Source: Echinicola vietnamensis DSM 17526 (GTDB lineage Bacteria; Bacteroidota; Bacteroidia; Cytophagales; Cyclobacteriaceae). From it: 64,000 bases of DNA. The stretch is from the NCBI RefSeq assembly GCF_000325705.1, contig NC_019904.1, forward strand, positions 1,558,001-1,622,000. Direction: 5' to 3'. The stretch's first letter is position 1; every line of letters starts with the position of its first letter. Shown here one piece after another: positions 15,960 to 25,440 of the stretch. The notes beneath the pieces are model-generated. The model was not told where the DNA came from. It saw nothing but the letters and a program-made list of their open reading frames with translations, and did no database searches. Made by a program: the position numbers and the translations under genes.

Positions 15960-18900
15960 TTACTTAGCTATGATCCATTTGATTACTTCATTCTTACCCC
16001 TGTATGATATATGAACATGATAAACGCCCGGTTTAACATCCAGGTTTAAGAGATACTCTTTTTGATTTTCTTCGATCATGCCACGATGAACAAGAGCCCC
16101 TGTATTAGAGTATACCCGAATATTCATTTCAGGATGACTTCCCTGTATCGACAATGTCGATAAACTTCGGGTTGGATTAGGTTGGAGCGTTAAGGTTATT
16201 TCACCCTTATCATCACCTTCACTATAGATAATATCTCCTACATCAACACCTGTGGAACCATGTGGAGATGGGGACTTCTTATAAGCAGGAGCGGTCAAGC
16301 GACAGTTCATTGTCATATCGAGGAACTGTTCCGCATCAATATTCTCCAGTATGAGATCGGCTTCTGCTTCATAAACGCACTGCCAGTACTCGGCAATTTC
16401 CAGTTCTCTCCCTTCCGCCCACTGTTGCGCATCAATAAGCTTATTCAGCGCATAGTCATAATACTCGCCAATACGGAAGGCATGGGACTGGGCAAGGTTA
16501 TAATGGAACTCCATCAGGTAAGGATCAGATGCATCAGGAGCCTGATATTCCAACCGAAATTCCGCTTCATCAATGATATAATCAATTTCCATAGGAACGG
16601 GTTGCTCGGATTCCGCCCTGTTCGGTTCCAGTACCTCAAATCTATAAGCGTTGGAAAGCGCCAACATATAAAAGTCAAACGCCAAATCCATGACACGCTG
16701 TTCCTGGGTGGTTAGTAGTGGTAACTGAATGTTGTTGGGTTCAGAAGAACCGTATCGAGCCACTTCCTTCACATGGTTCATGATGGTTCTCAGTATCTCC
16801 ATAGCCGTCAGGTTGTCATCTGCGTTCTCTATATTCTGAGATTCGATGAACCCGACCGCATAGATCAATGCCTCGTTAAGGATACGGTTTCCCCCTTCAT
16901 CCGGTATGATAATCTCTGTTTCCAGTTCATCGGGTATTGTGGAAGGTGTCTCAATTTCCATATCCTCACAGGCAGTTGGATATGCCGCCGGTGTTCCCCA
17001 ATCCCTTAGGCCCACAGGATCTCCATCCATTGTGATGTCTACCGGAACAATAGTACCAGCAGCGGGCATCAGGTTATTCTTCACTTCCAGGTAGTACTTG
17101 TCATTTTGTGCGTCATAATACAGTGAGGAAGCGGCATTTGAGGAAAATTCGCCTTCGATGTAGAATGTTCCTTCAAATGTGTTATAGCCATAATTAATGT
17201 TCAAGCCGTCAGCGGATTGCAGGTAAACATCCTGAGCATTATCGAACGTATTCTGCGAATGGTTATTCATCCATACCTCAGATTCATCTATGGCCATTCC
17301 GGTACCATTGGAAGCATAGTTGCAGCAAAAAGACCAGGCGCTGGTTCCTTGCAGGTTAACTCCTTCGTTACTGTTGGAGTAAAAGGTTGAGTGGGACAAC
17401 TTTAGACCGGAACCTTGCTGACCGAGGAAATCTATTCCGGTAGAATTGTACTGGAAGTCGTTTTTAAATGTTTCACAGGTACCATCCACATCCAGTGCCA
17501 GCCAACCTTTCGTGTTGTTGTCAAAGGTACTATGCCTGATATTCACCCGTTTTCCTTGTGACTTTAAGCCGTTTCCACAATCTGTAAACGTGCAGTAAGC
17601 CAGGTCCAAAGGATTGCCATAGGTAGAAAGCACAGCAAGTAGCCCATCATCTCCATATTTGAAATCACAGTACCTGATATCCATAAGGGGTTGGCCGTAT
17701 ACTCTCAGTCCTCCGTGTGTCCAGGAATTTCCCAGCCGGGTATACAGGGTATGCCAGCTTTTAAAATCAGGATGGACTCCCAAATAGGCACCTACTGCCA
17801 GTTCTACCTTTGCATTCTCAATTTGTACATAATCGAGATCAGATGTGAATATGGTGTTGGAGGCAATTTCAAGCCGCTTGTTGCTTTTTCCTGTACCCAA
17901 AAACGACATTTCGTTATTTCCTTCACAAACAATCAACTGGTTGGCGGTTCCGGTTGTCATGTTCTGATCAAAACGAACAAAACCGCTCCCTGACGGGGCA
18001 AAATCCGCATTGGATTTCAGGATCAGTTTGCCTTTTATTTCCAATACCGAATTTTGTCCTTCCAGATTAATAACCGCACCGGGATGGATGATGAGCTCAG
18101 CCCCCTCATCTATTACCAATGTACTGAAATCATAAATAGTCAAAGTTCCTCCGTTTTCTATTTCCAAAACAGAATTTTCCAGAAATGTGACATCGGTAGA
18201 ATTTCCCTTACCGCTTACAGAAGGATAGTTATTATCCCCCAAGGTAAATGCACCTCCGTTCTGGACTTTGACGTAGCTACCTCCACATTCTGAACTAACG
18301 GTAGTAATGGAGAAATGACTCCTTTGTTCGGGAGCGGGATACCCGGAAGATAAAAAGCCTACCACATTATCCGCATTTACCCGGAGGTTGCCATTAGCCT
18401 GTACCGTTGTGGAAACAATAAACCCGTCCGGGGCCACCGGTTCCTCATAAGGTAAACCATAATTAAAATAAGTATTTAGTTCATCCAGGGCGCCTCCGGT
18501 TTTTGTGGCCGGTCCTTCTGTTTCCCTTAACATATTCAATGTCCAGCCAATATTCCCTCCATCAGGTTCATCGGTTATTTCCACATGCCGCTGGTTATAG
18601 CTTTCTATCAATTCTGGTGTTAATTCAGTTTGATTATACCAGACTGCTTCGAAGGGGGTAATATCCGGATTAACAATGATGGCATCACGAACATTAACAA
18701 ACAAATCATTGGTATCAATATCCAATGCACTGACTGTGGAGATAAAATTGTGATGGGGGAAATCAGCTTTTACCAAACCACCACTAAGGTCAGCTATGGT
18801 TTGCTGAGTAATATTAAAGTCTCCGGGCGCATTATCATAGGGAAGTGTTGCCACGGTAGCATATTCTTTAGCCATATTATGATGATTTGCGTCTTGATTC

Positions 18901-21116
18901 AAGTCCTGGCTATATAGGAGTAATCCGGAGTAGATCCCCGAAGTGATGTAAACGGCTAATATTTCAGAAGCGTGGATAAGGGGACATAACATACACGCCA
19001 TGGAAATCGCATTCTGAGCTTTTACTATTCCATGAGCAATAAGTATTTTGATAATGACGATCATTCCCGTAGCATACAACACAACATGGGCAATAAGGTG
19101 CAAGATATTATCCCATGTTGATACTCCACCTTCAAATACCTCACTATTGGAAACAGCTGTAGGACTATCATCTACCGCATAAGCCTTGGCATTCATTAAG
19201 GTGAAATTTCCCTGTGAGGTAGAACCACCGAATGCCATATTTGCAAGAGAAAATGCCACTACGGTTACATCCGGAACAACTACAGGAACGGTCAATTTAA
19301 TAGCAACACTTAATAGTAAATCCTTTGGCTGCAGTCCATAGCTTGAAAGATTGTTATTATCCTGTCTTTGCCCTATTCCCATTCCACTTCCATTGGTCAA
19401 TGCAATATTCCGGCAATGTTGGGGATGGCCGATACTATCTAAATACTCCATAAAATTTTCATGCTCCGGTTGGGCACCGGATTCCCGGTGATAAATGAGC
19501 ATTTGTCTGGCTGCCGGGCTGTTCACAACGTGATCATAAGAATCCTTGGCGTCATCACCCTTCCCTGCTATATTGTAAGTTGTTCCCATTTCATATAGAA
19601 AGTGCTGGACACCTAAAGGAATATTAGCTCCACGGTGTGGTGAGGAAAAGGTACCGTGCAGCCTGATGTTATGACAACAGTCATGAAGCTCCATCTTTCT
19701 TACCGCTGTCCTTGAGATAAGCCCTCCCATACTGGCACCGATAACCACAATATTTTCAGGGCTTCCATTTGCAGTAAGACTATCATTTACCGCCTGAATA
19801 AGGCTGATTAAAGCATTGGCATTTTTTTGTATAACGGATCTATTGGAATGAAAATCCACGTAAATCAAATCATATCCTTCCGATAACAGTGAGTCTCCGA
19901 ATATGGGTAATTTGGACAATTGAGGAGCAACGCTTCCAAAATTACCACTGGAAACGGAAGTCCAGTTCAAGTCACCAAACCCCCAGTAATTTCCTTTATC
20001 GTATTCGGGATAACCCTGGACATAACTGGAAGTTTCCAGTCCTTCGACAAGTATTATGGGTTTATGTAGCTTTCCACTTCCTCCATAGGAATATTTCATA
20101 AATCCCACCAGTTTGCCTTTGCCTTCGGACATAGGTACCTGGCAGTGGTTGGTCTCCGGGTTGATAATTTTACCATCGGGGCTTCCCAACAAACAGTGAT
20201 TCACTTTTATAAAAGCTCCCATCATGTGCCCCTCATACATCGGGTTGCCTGACAAATTCCTTATCTGGAATTTAATATATTTTGGTCCATATGACCCGTA
20301 TGTGATGTTGACAACCTGGCCTACAGTAACTTGCTGCCACCCGTTGCCATCTGCGAAATCGATGTGATATGTGTAATTAGGATTATTGACGATAAAAAAG
20401 CGGGGATCAATGTAAATTTTCACAGGTTCGCTCAGACTTTCAAGACAAACCTCGTTGTCCCTCAGCAGTGATCCGGCCACTAAGGTCTTTTTATGAAAAC
20501 TCCGGCCCTGAGTAATTGAGGGATCATTGTAGTAGGAGGTGTCGGCAATAATAATGCTGTCCGGATGGGTAGACATGGTCGCCGTATCGAGAAAAACAGT
20601 GTCATAAACAGCAATATCTCCCGTCAATAGTTGAAACTTATTTAATGTACTATCAAATACAACATAGGCACTGTCATAAGCCATCGGGGTGATATAATCA
20701 TACTCGAAGTGCATAAGTCCCAGCACAAAATCTGCCTGCGGAACAGTATTAATAACCTGTTCAAAATCCGTAAAATCCATCTTCTGTCCATAAATAGCAC
20801 TATCTATGGCATCCTGATAATTGTCGGGATGGACGCTAAAACGGTTGCGATCCCCGGTGGCATGATAAAAAAGCCGGTATAGATCTTTAAAGATAAGTGG
20901 GTTGCAACTGTCTGTGGCATTTCCTTCATGAAGTCTTGGGTCGTAATTACTCTGGGTTGCCAAGATCCATTCCGGGTTGCGGTCGATCAATATGCCACTG
21001 GAGGCATAAGGAAGGAGGTCATCATAAAGTGCTTTGAGGCTGTCGAGGCCAGGTTGTTGGGCCTGAGCCGTGACAAAACATAGCACAGCTAAAAAAGTGG
21101 TAATTTTGCGTCTCAT
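15960..21116 (-). CDS. Giant T9SS-secreted protein: esterase-like and beta-helix domains
   Basis: 1718 residues. A signal peptide (about 1-19, ending TAQAQ) and a C-terminal type A T9SS sorting domain (about 1640-1718: LQPNPTRSLSTLSI, then NLDVKPGVYHVHI) direct it to the surface. Around residues 355-570 is an alpha/beta-hydrolase-like domain: PIILVEGLETSSYVQGYPEY, then VVIGASMGGLISRTAVRKME with the nucleophile elbow GASMGG near residue 460, then SSPHRGANIPLG. Residues about 1000-1330 form a right-handed parallel beta-helix with repeated short strands, as in pectin-lyase-like proteins. The last third is helical. A plausible role is a surface lipase or esterase on a bulky ligand. Three tandem lipoprotein genes lie just upstream in the same orientation. 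Confidence 0.85.
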   Translation of the reverse strand: MRRKITTFLAVLCFVTAQAQQPGLDSLKALYDDLLPYASSGILIDRNPEWILATQSNYDPRLHEGNATDSCNPLIFKDLYRLFYHATGDRNRFSVHPDNYQDAIDSAIYGQKMDFTDFEQVINTVPQADFVLGLMHFEYDYITPMAYDSAYVVFDSTLNKFQLLTGDIAVYDTVFLDTATMSTHPDSIIIADTSYYNDPSITQGRSFHKKTLVAGSLLRDNEVCLESLSEPVKIYIDPRFFIVNNPNYTYHIDFADGNGWQQVTVGQVVNITYGSYGPKYIKFQIRNLSGNPMYEGHMMGAFIKVNHCLLGSPDGKIINPETNHCQVPMSEGKGKLVGFMKYSYGGSGKLHKPIILVEGLETSSYVQGYPEYDKGNYWGFGDLNWTSVSSGNFGSVAPQLSKLPIFGDSLLSEGYDLIYVDFHSNRSVIQKNANALISLIQAVNDSLTANGSPENIVVIGASMGGLISRTAVRKMELHDCCHNIRLHGTFSSPHRGANIPLGVQHFLYEMGTTYNIAGKGDDAKDSYDHVVNSPAARQMLIYHRESGAQPEHENFMEYLDSIGHPQHCRNIALTNGSGMGIGQRQDNNNLSSYGLQPKDLLLSVAIKLTVPVVVPDVTVVAFSLANMAFGGSTSQGNFTLMNAKAYAVDDSPTAVSNSEVFEGGVSTWDNILHLIAHVVLYATGMIVIIKILIAHGIVKAQNAISMACMLCPLIHASEILAVYITSGIYSGLLLYSQDLNQDANHHNMAKEYATVATLPYDNAPGDFNITQQTIADLSGGLVKADFPHHNFISTVSALDIDTNDLFVNVRDAIIVNPDITPFEAVWYNQTELTPELIESYNQRHVEITDEPDGGNIGWTLNMLRETEGPATKTGGALDELNTYFNYGLPYEEPVAPDGFIVSTTVQANGNLRVNADNVVGFLSSGYPAPEQRSHFSITTVSSECGGSYVKVQNGGAFTLGDNNYPSVSGKGNSTDVTFLENSVLEIENGGTLTIYDFSTLVIDEGAELIIHPGAVINLEGQNSVLEIKGKLILKSNADFAPSGSGFVRFDQNMTTGTANQLIVCEGNNEMSFLGTGKSNKRLEIASNTIFTSDLDYVQIENAKVELAVGAYLGVHPDFKSWHTLYTRLGNSWTHGGLRVYGQPLMDIRYCDFKYGDDGLLAVLSTYGNPLDLAYCTFTDCGNGLKSQGKRVNIRHSTFDNNTKGWLALDVDGTCETFKNDFQYNSTGIDFLGQQGSGLKLSHSTFYSNSNEGVNLQGTSAWSFCCNYASNGTGMAIDESEVWMNNHSQNTFDNAQDVYLQSADGLNINYGYNTFEGTFYIEGEFSSNAASSLYYDAQNDKYYLEVKNNLMPAAGTIVPVDITMDGDPVGLRDWGTPAAYPTACEDMEIETPSTIPDELETEIIIPDEGGNRILNEALIYAVGFIESQNIENADDNLTAMEILRTIMNHVKEVARYGSSEPNNIQLPLLTTQEQRVMDLAFDFYMLALSNAYRFEVLEPNRAESEQPVPMEIDYIIDEAEFRLEYQAPDASDPYLMEFHYNLAQSHAFRIGEYYDYALNKLIDAQQWAEGRELEIAEYWQCVYEAEADLILENIDAEQFLDMTMNCRLTAPAYKKSPSPHGSTGVDVGDIIYSEGDDKGEITLTLQPNPTRSLSTLSIQGSHPEMNIRVYSNTGALVHRGMIEENQKEYLLNLDVKPGVYHVHISYRGKNEVIKWIIAK

Positions 21117-21190
21117 TGCATGAGGTTTTTATGTTAAACTTCAAAAAGTGATGGCCGGTGTCGCTGCAACGACACCGGCTTCTATATTTG

Positions 21191-21826
21191 TTAATACTTC
21201 AACTTATGGTAAGTTGTATCAAATGGAGTAAGGTAAGCCGTGTCATAAATATTACTCCAAACATTGTTTCTTTTTAATGCGAAAATCAATGTTCTTTTTA
21301 ATCCCGCTCCCAACAAAAGAGCTGTATCATTAGCTGGACCGTAAAAACTGCGGGAAATCCCGTTTCCCCAGCTTAGAGATAATACATCAAAAGGCTGGTA
21401 ATTCACATTCTCCACATGAAGCTGTAACCATGAGTAAGGCGGCAGGTAAAGATCAATTTTCTGCTTAGTCCCCCTTTCCACAGGGGGTCCGCCGACAGAG
21501 TTACAATAATTATGATGCAGAGGAATTCCGCTGGCACATATCCGTACCCAATGCCGGGTGTTCTCTGCTTTAAAATCAACACGGTAGTACCCATTGGAAT
21601 CGGCATAAGTAGTGGCAACGATTTCCTCACCTGTTCCACTGATCCAACTTCCCGAAGCGACTTCTTTTACCAGAATCACTTCAATTGGTTTGTTCCAGGT
21701 AAATCCTTCAACCCCATTGTAGACATATCCTTCAACAGTGGTGGGAAGTGCTTTTTTATCTTTATTACATGCTGTACTAAAAAGTATCGCGATTGATCCG
21801 AGAAAGATGAAAAAGTTCGTTTTCAT
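21191..21826 (-). CDS. Tandem lipoprotein copy 3
   Basis: 211 residues with a lipoprotein signal: hydrophobic core FFIFLGSIAILFS and lipobox STAC, giving a lipidated Cys at residue 20. A Carboxypeptidase-regulatory-like or beta-sandwich fold is suggested by VEGYVYNGVEGF and ATTYADSNGYYRVDFKAE. The first 145 residues are nearly the same as in the two upstream copies; residues 145-200 differ. It is the most diverged copy in the shared part. It ends 74 bp before the giant T9SS gene and is probably co-transcribed with it. Function unknown. Confidence 0.8.
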   Translation of the reverse strand: MKTNFFIFLGSIAILFSTACNKDKKALPTTVEGYVYNGVEGFTWNKPIEVILVKEVASGSWISGTGEEIVATTYADSNGYYRVDFKAENTRHWVRICASGIPLHHNYCNSVGGPPVERGTKQKIDLYLPPYSWLQLHVENVNYQPFDVLSLSWGNGISRSFYGPANDTALLLGAGLKRTLIFALKRNNVWSNIYDTAYLTPFDTTYHKLKY

Positions 21827-21834
21827 AGGCCATT

Positions 21835-22470
21835 TCAGTACTCTAATTTGTGATAGGTTGTGTCAAATGGAGTTAGGTATACGGTATCTCTCTTTTTAAT
21901 TACAGTCTGGTTATTACGAAAAAGAGTTTTTACAAAAGTATTCCCCCCTCCACTCCCAAAAAAAATTGCAGTATCATTAGCTGGTCCATAAAATACTTTC
22001 TTCTGATTTCTAAAGTTAATATGGAGCTCATCACCTATTTGATAATTCACATTTTCCACATGAAGTTTTAACCAAGAATAAGGCGGCAGGTAAAGATCAA
22101 TTTTCTGCTTAGTCCCTCTTTCCACAGGGGTTCCGTCGACAGAGTTACAATAATTATGATGCAGAGGAATTCCGCTAGCACATATTCGCACCCAATGCCG
22201 AACGTTCTCCGCTTTAAAATCAATGTGGTAGTACCCATTGGAATCGGCATAGGTCGTTGCTACAGTTTCCTCACCCGTTCCACCGACCCAACTTCCCGAA
22301 GCAACTTCTTTTACCAGAATAACTTCAATAGGTTTGTCCCAGGCAAATCCCTCAACCCCATTATAGACATATCCTTCAACAGTGGTGGGAAGAGCTTTCT
22401 TATCCTTATTACACGCTGTACTAAAAAGAATCAGCATTGATCCGAGAAAGATGAAAAAGTTTGTTTTCAT
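21835..22470 (-). CDS. Tandem lipoprotein copy 2
   Basis: 211 residues with the same signal and lipobox (LFSTAC). The N-terminal 145 residues are almost identical to copy 1. The variable segment carries GDELHINFRNQKKVFYGPAN and a glycine-rich GSGGGNTF. The ending TPFDTTYHKLEY is shared. The gap to copy 3 is only 8 nt, so it belongs to one transcript. Confidence 0.8.
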   Translation of the reverse strand: MKTNFFIFLGSMLILFSTACNKDKKALPTTVEGYVYNGVEGFAWDKPIEVILVKEVASGSWVGGTGEETVATTYADSNGYYHIDFKAENVRHWVRICASGIPLHHNYCNSVDGTPVERGTKQKIDLYLPPYSWLKLHVENVNYQIGDELHINFRNQKKVFYGPANDTAIFFGSGGGNTFVKTLFRNNQTVIKKRDTVYLTPFDTTYHKLEY

Positions 22471-22486
22471 AGGTTAATAGGTCACT

Positions 22487-23122
22487 TCAGTACTCTAATT
22501 TGTGATAGGTTGTGTCAAAGGGTGTTAAAGAAATTGTATCCTTATATAAAAATGTTGAATTTTCTCGTTCTACAGCATATGCTATAGTAACCTTTTTACC
22601 ACCATATAATAAAATTCTTGTTTCGTTAGCTGGACCATAAAAGGTTAAATAGTCTCCTGATCTTGTAGAAATTCTAATTATATCTCCAGGTTGATAATTC
22701 ACATTTTCCACATGAAGTTTTAACCATGAGTAAGGTGGCAGATAGAGATCTATTTTCTGTTTAGTTCCTCTTTCTACGGGGGTTCCGCCGACAGAATTAC
22801 AATAATTATGATGCAGAGGAATTCCGCTGGCACATATTCGCACCCAATGCCGAACGTTCTCCGCTTTAAAATCAATGTGGTAGTACCCATTGGAATCGGC
22901 ATAGGTCGTTGCTACAGTTTCCTCGCCCGTTCCACCGACCCAACTTCCCGAAGCAACTTCTTTTACAAGAATAACTTCAATAGGTTTGTCCCAGGTAAAC
23001 CCCTCAACCCCATTATAGACATATCCTTCAACCGTGGTGGGAAGTGCTTTCTTATCCTTATTACAAGCTGTGCTAAAAAGAATCAACATTGATCCGAGAA
23101 AGATGAAAAAGTTTGTTTTCAT
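22487..23122 (-). CDS. Tandem lipoprotein copy 1
   Basis: 211 residues, lipoprotein signal with Cys at residue 20. It is the first copy of the array by transcription. The variable segment reads PGDIIRISTRSGDYLTFYGP and so differs from the other copies, while the last twelve residues return to consensus. Conserved NPYC-free features include ICASGIPLHHNYCNSV with a Cys pair and two adjacent His. A perfect 16-bp palindrome lies about 80 bp upstream. Confidence 0.8.
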   Translation of the reverse strand: MKTNFFIFLGSMLILFSTACNKDKKALPTTVEGYVYNGVEGFTWDKPIEVILVKEVASGSWVGGTGEETVATTYADSNGYYHIDFKAENVRHWVRICASGIPLHHNYCNSVGGTPVERGTKQKIDLYLPPYSWLKLHVENVNYQPGDIIRISTRSGDYLTFYGPANETRILLYGGKKVTIAYAVERENSTFLYKDTISLTPFDTTYHKLEY

Positions 23123-23635
23123 AGGTTTCTGTTTTATATTTCAATTTTACAGCAACTCCTTTTTTCTGTAAAATTAATTTTCGCAACAAAAAATCATCAG
23201 TTGCGATTTTTGCAAAAATCCATTTACTCCTATTAATTAAGTTTCCATTACCAAAAGCCCGGAATGGTCCTTAACTATTATCCAAAATTTTTCCTTTCTT
23301 GATGTGTTGAGCGAAGAAACTTTAAAGTCAGCAGAATTACTTTCCCCTATTTTCCTTGCTAAATCATTTCTTTCATCTAGTCTTAGCGAGGAGCCTTATA
23401 AAAATATTCTTACTAACTTACAGGCTAAAGTAAAACAATACTTTGTATTTACAAAATTTTATTCTGATTTTTCTTTCAAAATCGACCAATCTCCCTTTGT
23501 TGCTAGACAGTTTGGTTATATGAACATTTAGCATCTTTGGCTGGATACTAAACAAAACGTTTAGCAAACATAAGGGCTATATGTTATTTGTGAAATAAAG
23601 CTTCACCTTAAGTCATGTGGCTAAGCTATGTAAAT
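23123..23635. other. Non-coding gap with palindromes, between lipoproteins and mocR
   Basis: About 510 bp, AT-rich. Near the lipoprotein side it holds the inverted repeat TCGCAAC/GTTGCGA (23181-23207) and, overlapping it, the perfect 16-bp palindrome GATTTTTGCAAAAATC (23205-23220). The rest has no convincing gene. An open frame on the plus strand (23304-23531) has no promoter, family resemblance or typical composition. Confidence 0.5.
23205..23220. promoter_or_regulatory. 16-bp palindrome, candidate operator of the lipoprotein array
   Basis: GATTTTTGCAAAAATC reads the same on both strands and lies about 83 bp upstream of the first lipoprotein gene. It overlaps one arm of the TCGCAAC/GTTGCGA inverted repeat. 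A dimeric regulator could bind here. There is no direct evidence beyond symmetry and position. Confidence 0.4.
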
Positions 23636-24979
23636 TCACATTAATTCCAGAAATTCCTTTAAGTGCTCCCTGTTCATTTTTCCAAATCCAAGCCGAAGGG
23701 TATTGCCCGGGTATCCACTTGCATAAAACACGGAAGGGTTCTGAAGAAAAAAGCCCTTGGTACTGATACTCCCCAAAAGCTTTTCCAGGTCCAGGAAACG
23801 GGAGAACTCCAACCAAAAAGCCAGGCCTGATTCGGGCAGATGATAGTATATGCCCTCTTTGGCGGATAAAATACCATGCAGCTCATCTCTTCTTTTCCGG
23901 TATCTTCTTTTGAGCTTCTCGGCATATAACCGAATGACTCCTGTTTTTAGCAATTCATTGACCGATTGCTCCAATATCACATTCCTTTGATTTTGTAGAA
24001 TACTGCGGACTTTTGAGATTACCGGCTTTGGAGCAACCAAAATATCCATCAGGTACAGGGAGGGCATCATTTTACTTAGTGAGGTCATATAAATTAACTT
24101 TCCGGAAGGATATTCGGCCCTTAATGGAATAGGAACTTCCCTGCTATAGATAAACTCATGGTCGTAATCGCATTCGAGGATGTAAAAACCTTCTTTATAG
24201 GATAGTGATGTTAGTGTCTTTCTCCGGTCATGTGAAAGAAACGCGGTAGTGGGGTACTGGCAGCGGGAGCTTATCAGCACTGCATCAACCCTCCTTTGGG
24301 AGCATAGCTGTTCCAGATGTTCGGTTTTCATGCCTTTCCCATCTACTTTAACAAAAAAGCACTTCACCCCGGCTTGTCTTAAAATTTCCAATGCCCTCGG
24401 ATCTCCCGGCTCTTCCAGCACTATAGTGCCACCATTGGGAAAGAGGGAATAGATTATCAAAAACAAAAGTGTATAATGACCATGGGAGAAGTAGAATTCC
24501 TCCCTTGTACAGCTGATACCCCTTTCTTGTACCAGGTAATGATGAAGGGTATTTTCAAATGGGGGATATCCCTGCGACTGGATTAGATGTTTATCGTGTT
24601 TGCGGCCTTTCCAAAAATACCGGCGGTAGGACTGTGCAAGGTCTCTTACCGGACTAAGTGAAATATCCGGAAAGTCCTCGCTTAAGCTCACAGTTCTGGC
24701 GAGCTTCTCAAAGTGGCCCGGACCGCTATTTTTGCTGCCTACATAGAAGCCCACTCTTTCTACTACATAGAGGTAGCCCTGTGCCGTGAGCCGCTCGTAG
24801 GCTTTCATTACTGTTTTGCGGTGAACCGATAGAAATATTGCCAGTTCCCTGCCCGAGGGCATAGGAAAATCTTCCTTTAATATTCCTTTTTGTATCTGAC
24901 GCTTTATAAACTCCTCAATTTGCAGGGAATATTTTTCGTGGTCATGCAATCTGAGCTGATGGAAAAGTTTGGGTACCAT
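23636..24979 (-). CDS. MocR-family regulator (GntR HTH plus aminotransferase-like domain)
   Basis: 447 residues from the ATG at 24979; a TTG six codons earlier is less likely. An N-terminal winged HTH of GntR type (about 10-80: IKRQIQKGILKEDFPMPSGR, then LSVHRKTVMKAYERL) is joined to a fold-type I PLP domain. PLP contacts are visible: ILECDYDHEF with the Asp that holds the pyridine nitrogen, and the Schiff-base Lys in TSLSKMMP near residue 301. MocR proteins use PLP as a sensor more often than as a cofactor for catalysis. It is transcribed away from the small secreted peptide gene, and two near-identical 24-bp repeats lie between them. Confidence 0.9.
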   Translation of the reverse strand: MVPKLFHQLRLHDHEKYSLQIEEFIKRQIQKGILKEDFPMPSGRELAIFLSVHRKTVMKAYERLTAQGYLYVVERVGFYVGSKNSGPGHFEKLARTVSLSEDFPDISLSPVRDLAQSYRRYFWKGRKHDKHLIQSQGYPPFENTLHHYLVQERGISCTREEFYFSHGHYTLLFLIIYSLFPNGGTIVLEEPGDPRALEILRQAGVKCFFVKVDGKGMKTEHLEQLCSQRRVDAVLISSRCQYPTTAFLSHDRRKTLTSLSYKEGFYILECDYDHEFIYSREVPIPLRAEYPSGKLIYMTSLSKMMPSLYLMDILVAPKPVISKVRSILQNQRNVILEQSVNELLKTGVIRLYAEKLKRRYRKRRDELHGILSAKEGIYYHLPESGLAFWLEFSRFLDLEKLLGSISTKGFFLQNPSVFYASGYPGNTLRLGFGKMNREHLKEFLELM

Positions 24980-25122
24980 ACTACGGATGTTTTTCAAGCA
25001 TCCTGGCGAATGGTTTAAACTAAGATGTGTGAGGATGAGTTGCCGGAGCTTGAGTTTTCTGTTTTATGAACCTGCAAATGTAGTAGAATATGTACTTTCC
25101 CTGATCCAAACGATTTTCTGGA

Positions 25123-25146
25123 CTACCGGAAAAAGTGACAACTGGC
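25123..25146 (+). promoter_or_regulatory. Operator-like direct repeat 1 between mocR and peptide gene
   Basis: The 24-bp element begins CTACCGGAAAAAGTG and ends AACTGGC. It recurs 157 bp downstream with two differences. The pair lies in the gap between the divergent MocR regulator gene and the secreted peptide gene. Direct repeats in such a gap are the usual MocR binding sites. Confidence 0.55.
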
Positions 25147-25152
25147 CTACTG

Positions 25153-25178
25153 TGATTTTCAATTTAAACTGAAAATCA
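25153..25178. promoter_or_regulatory. Inverted repeat between the two operator-like repeats
   Basis: TGATTTTCA and TGAAAATCA form a perfect 9-bp inverted repeat with an 8-nt AT-rich spacer. It lies 6 bp after the first operator-like repeat and may be a second regulator site or part of the mocR promoter. Confidence 0.4.
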
Positions 25179-25279
25179 GATGTTTATAAATTTTCACCAT
25201 GCCGTTTTATCATGATTTTAAGGAAAACCTAAAAATCTGATTTTGAAACTACCAGTCTTTACAGGCAATCTCTGCTGGC

Positions 25280-25303
25280 CTACCGGAAAAAGTGCAAACT
25301 GGC
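25280..25303 (+). promoter_or_regulatory. Operator-like direct repeat 2 between mocR and peptide gene
   Basis: Second copy of the 24-bp element (CTACCGGAAAAAGTG, then AACTGGC) with two mismatches in the centre. The 157-bp spacing to copy 1 equals 15 helical turns at 10.5 bp, so both copies face the same side of the DNA and could support a loop. The rest of the 24980-25440 gap shows no gene. Confidence 0.55.
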
Positions 25304-25440
25304 TCCCTCCCGGTATTATTTTTCTTACGAAATTAGCTCTGAAGTTTTTAAAAAGGTCATTAAAAATATTGTTGCGCGACGATCAGGAGATGCTGAAAAC
25401 CTGTGAATAGAGTAGGCGTAATTTTTTAATTTTTATAGTT

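Noticed and set aside
23304..23531. 75-residue open frame on the plus strand
   Set aside because: No promoter, no family resemblance and a composition like random AT-rich sequence.
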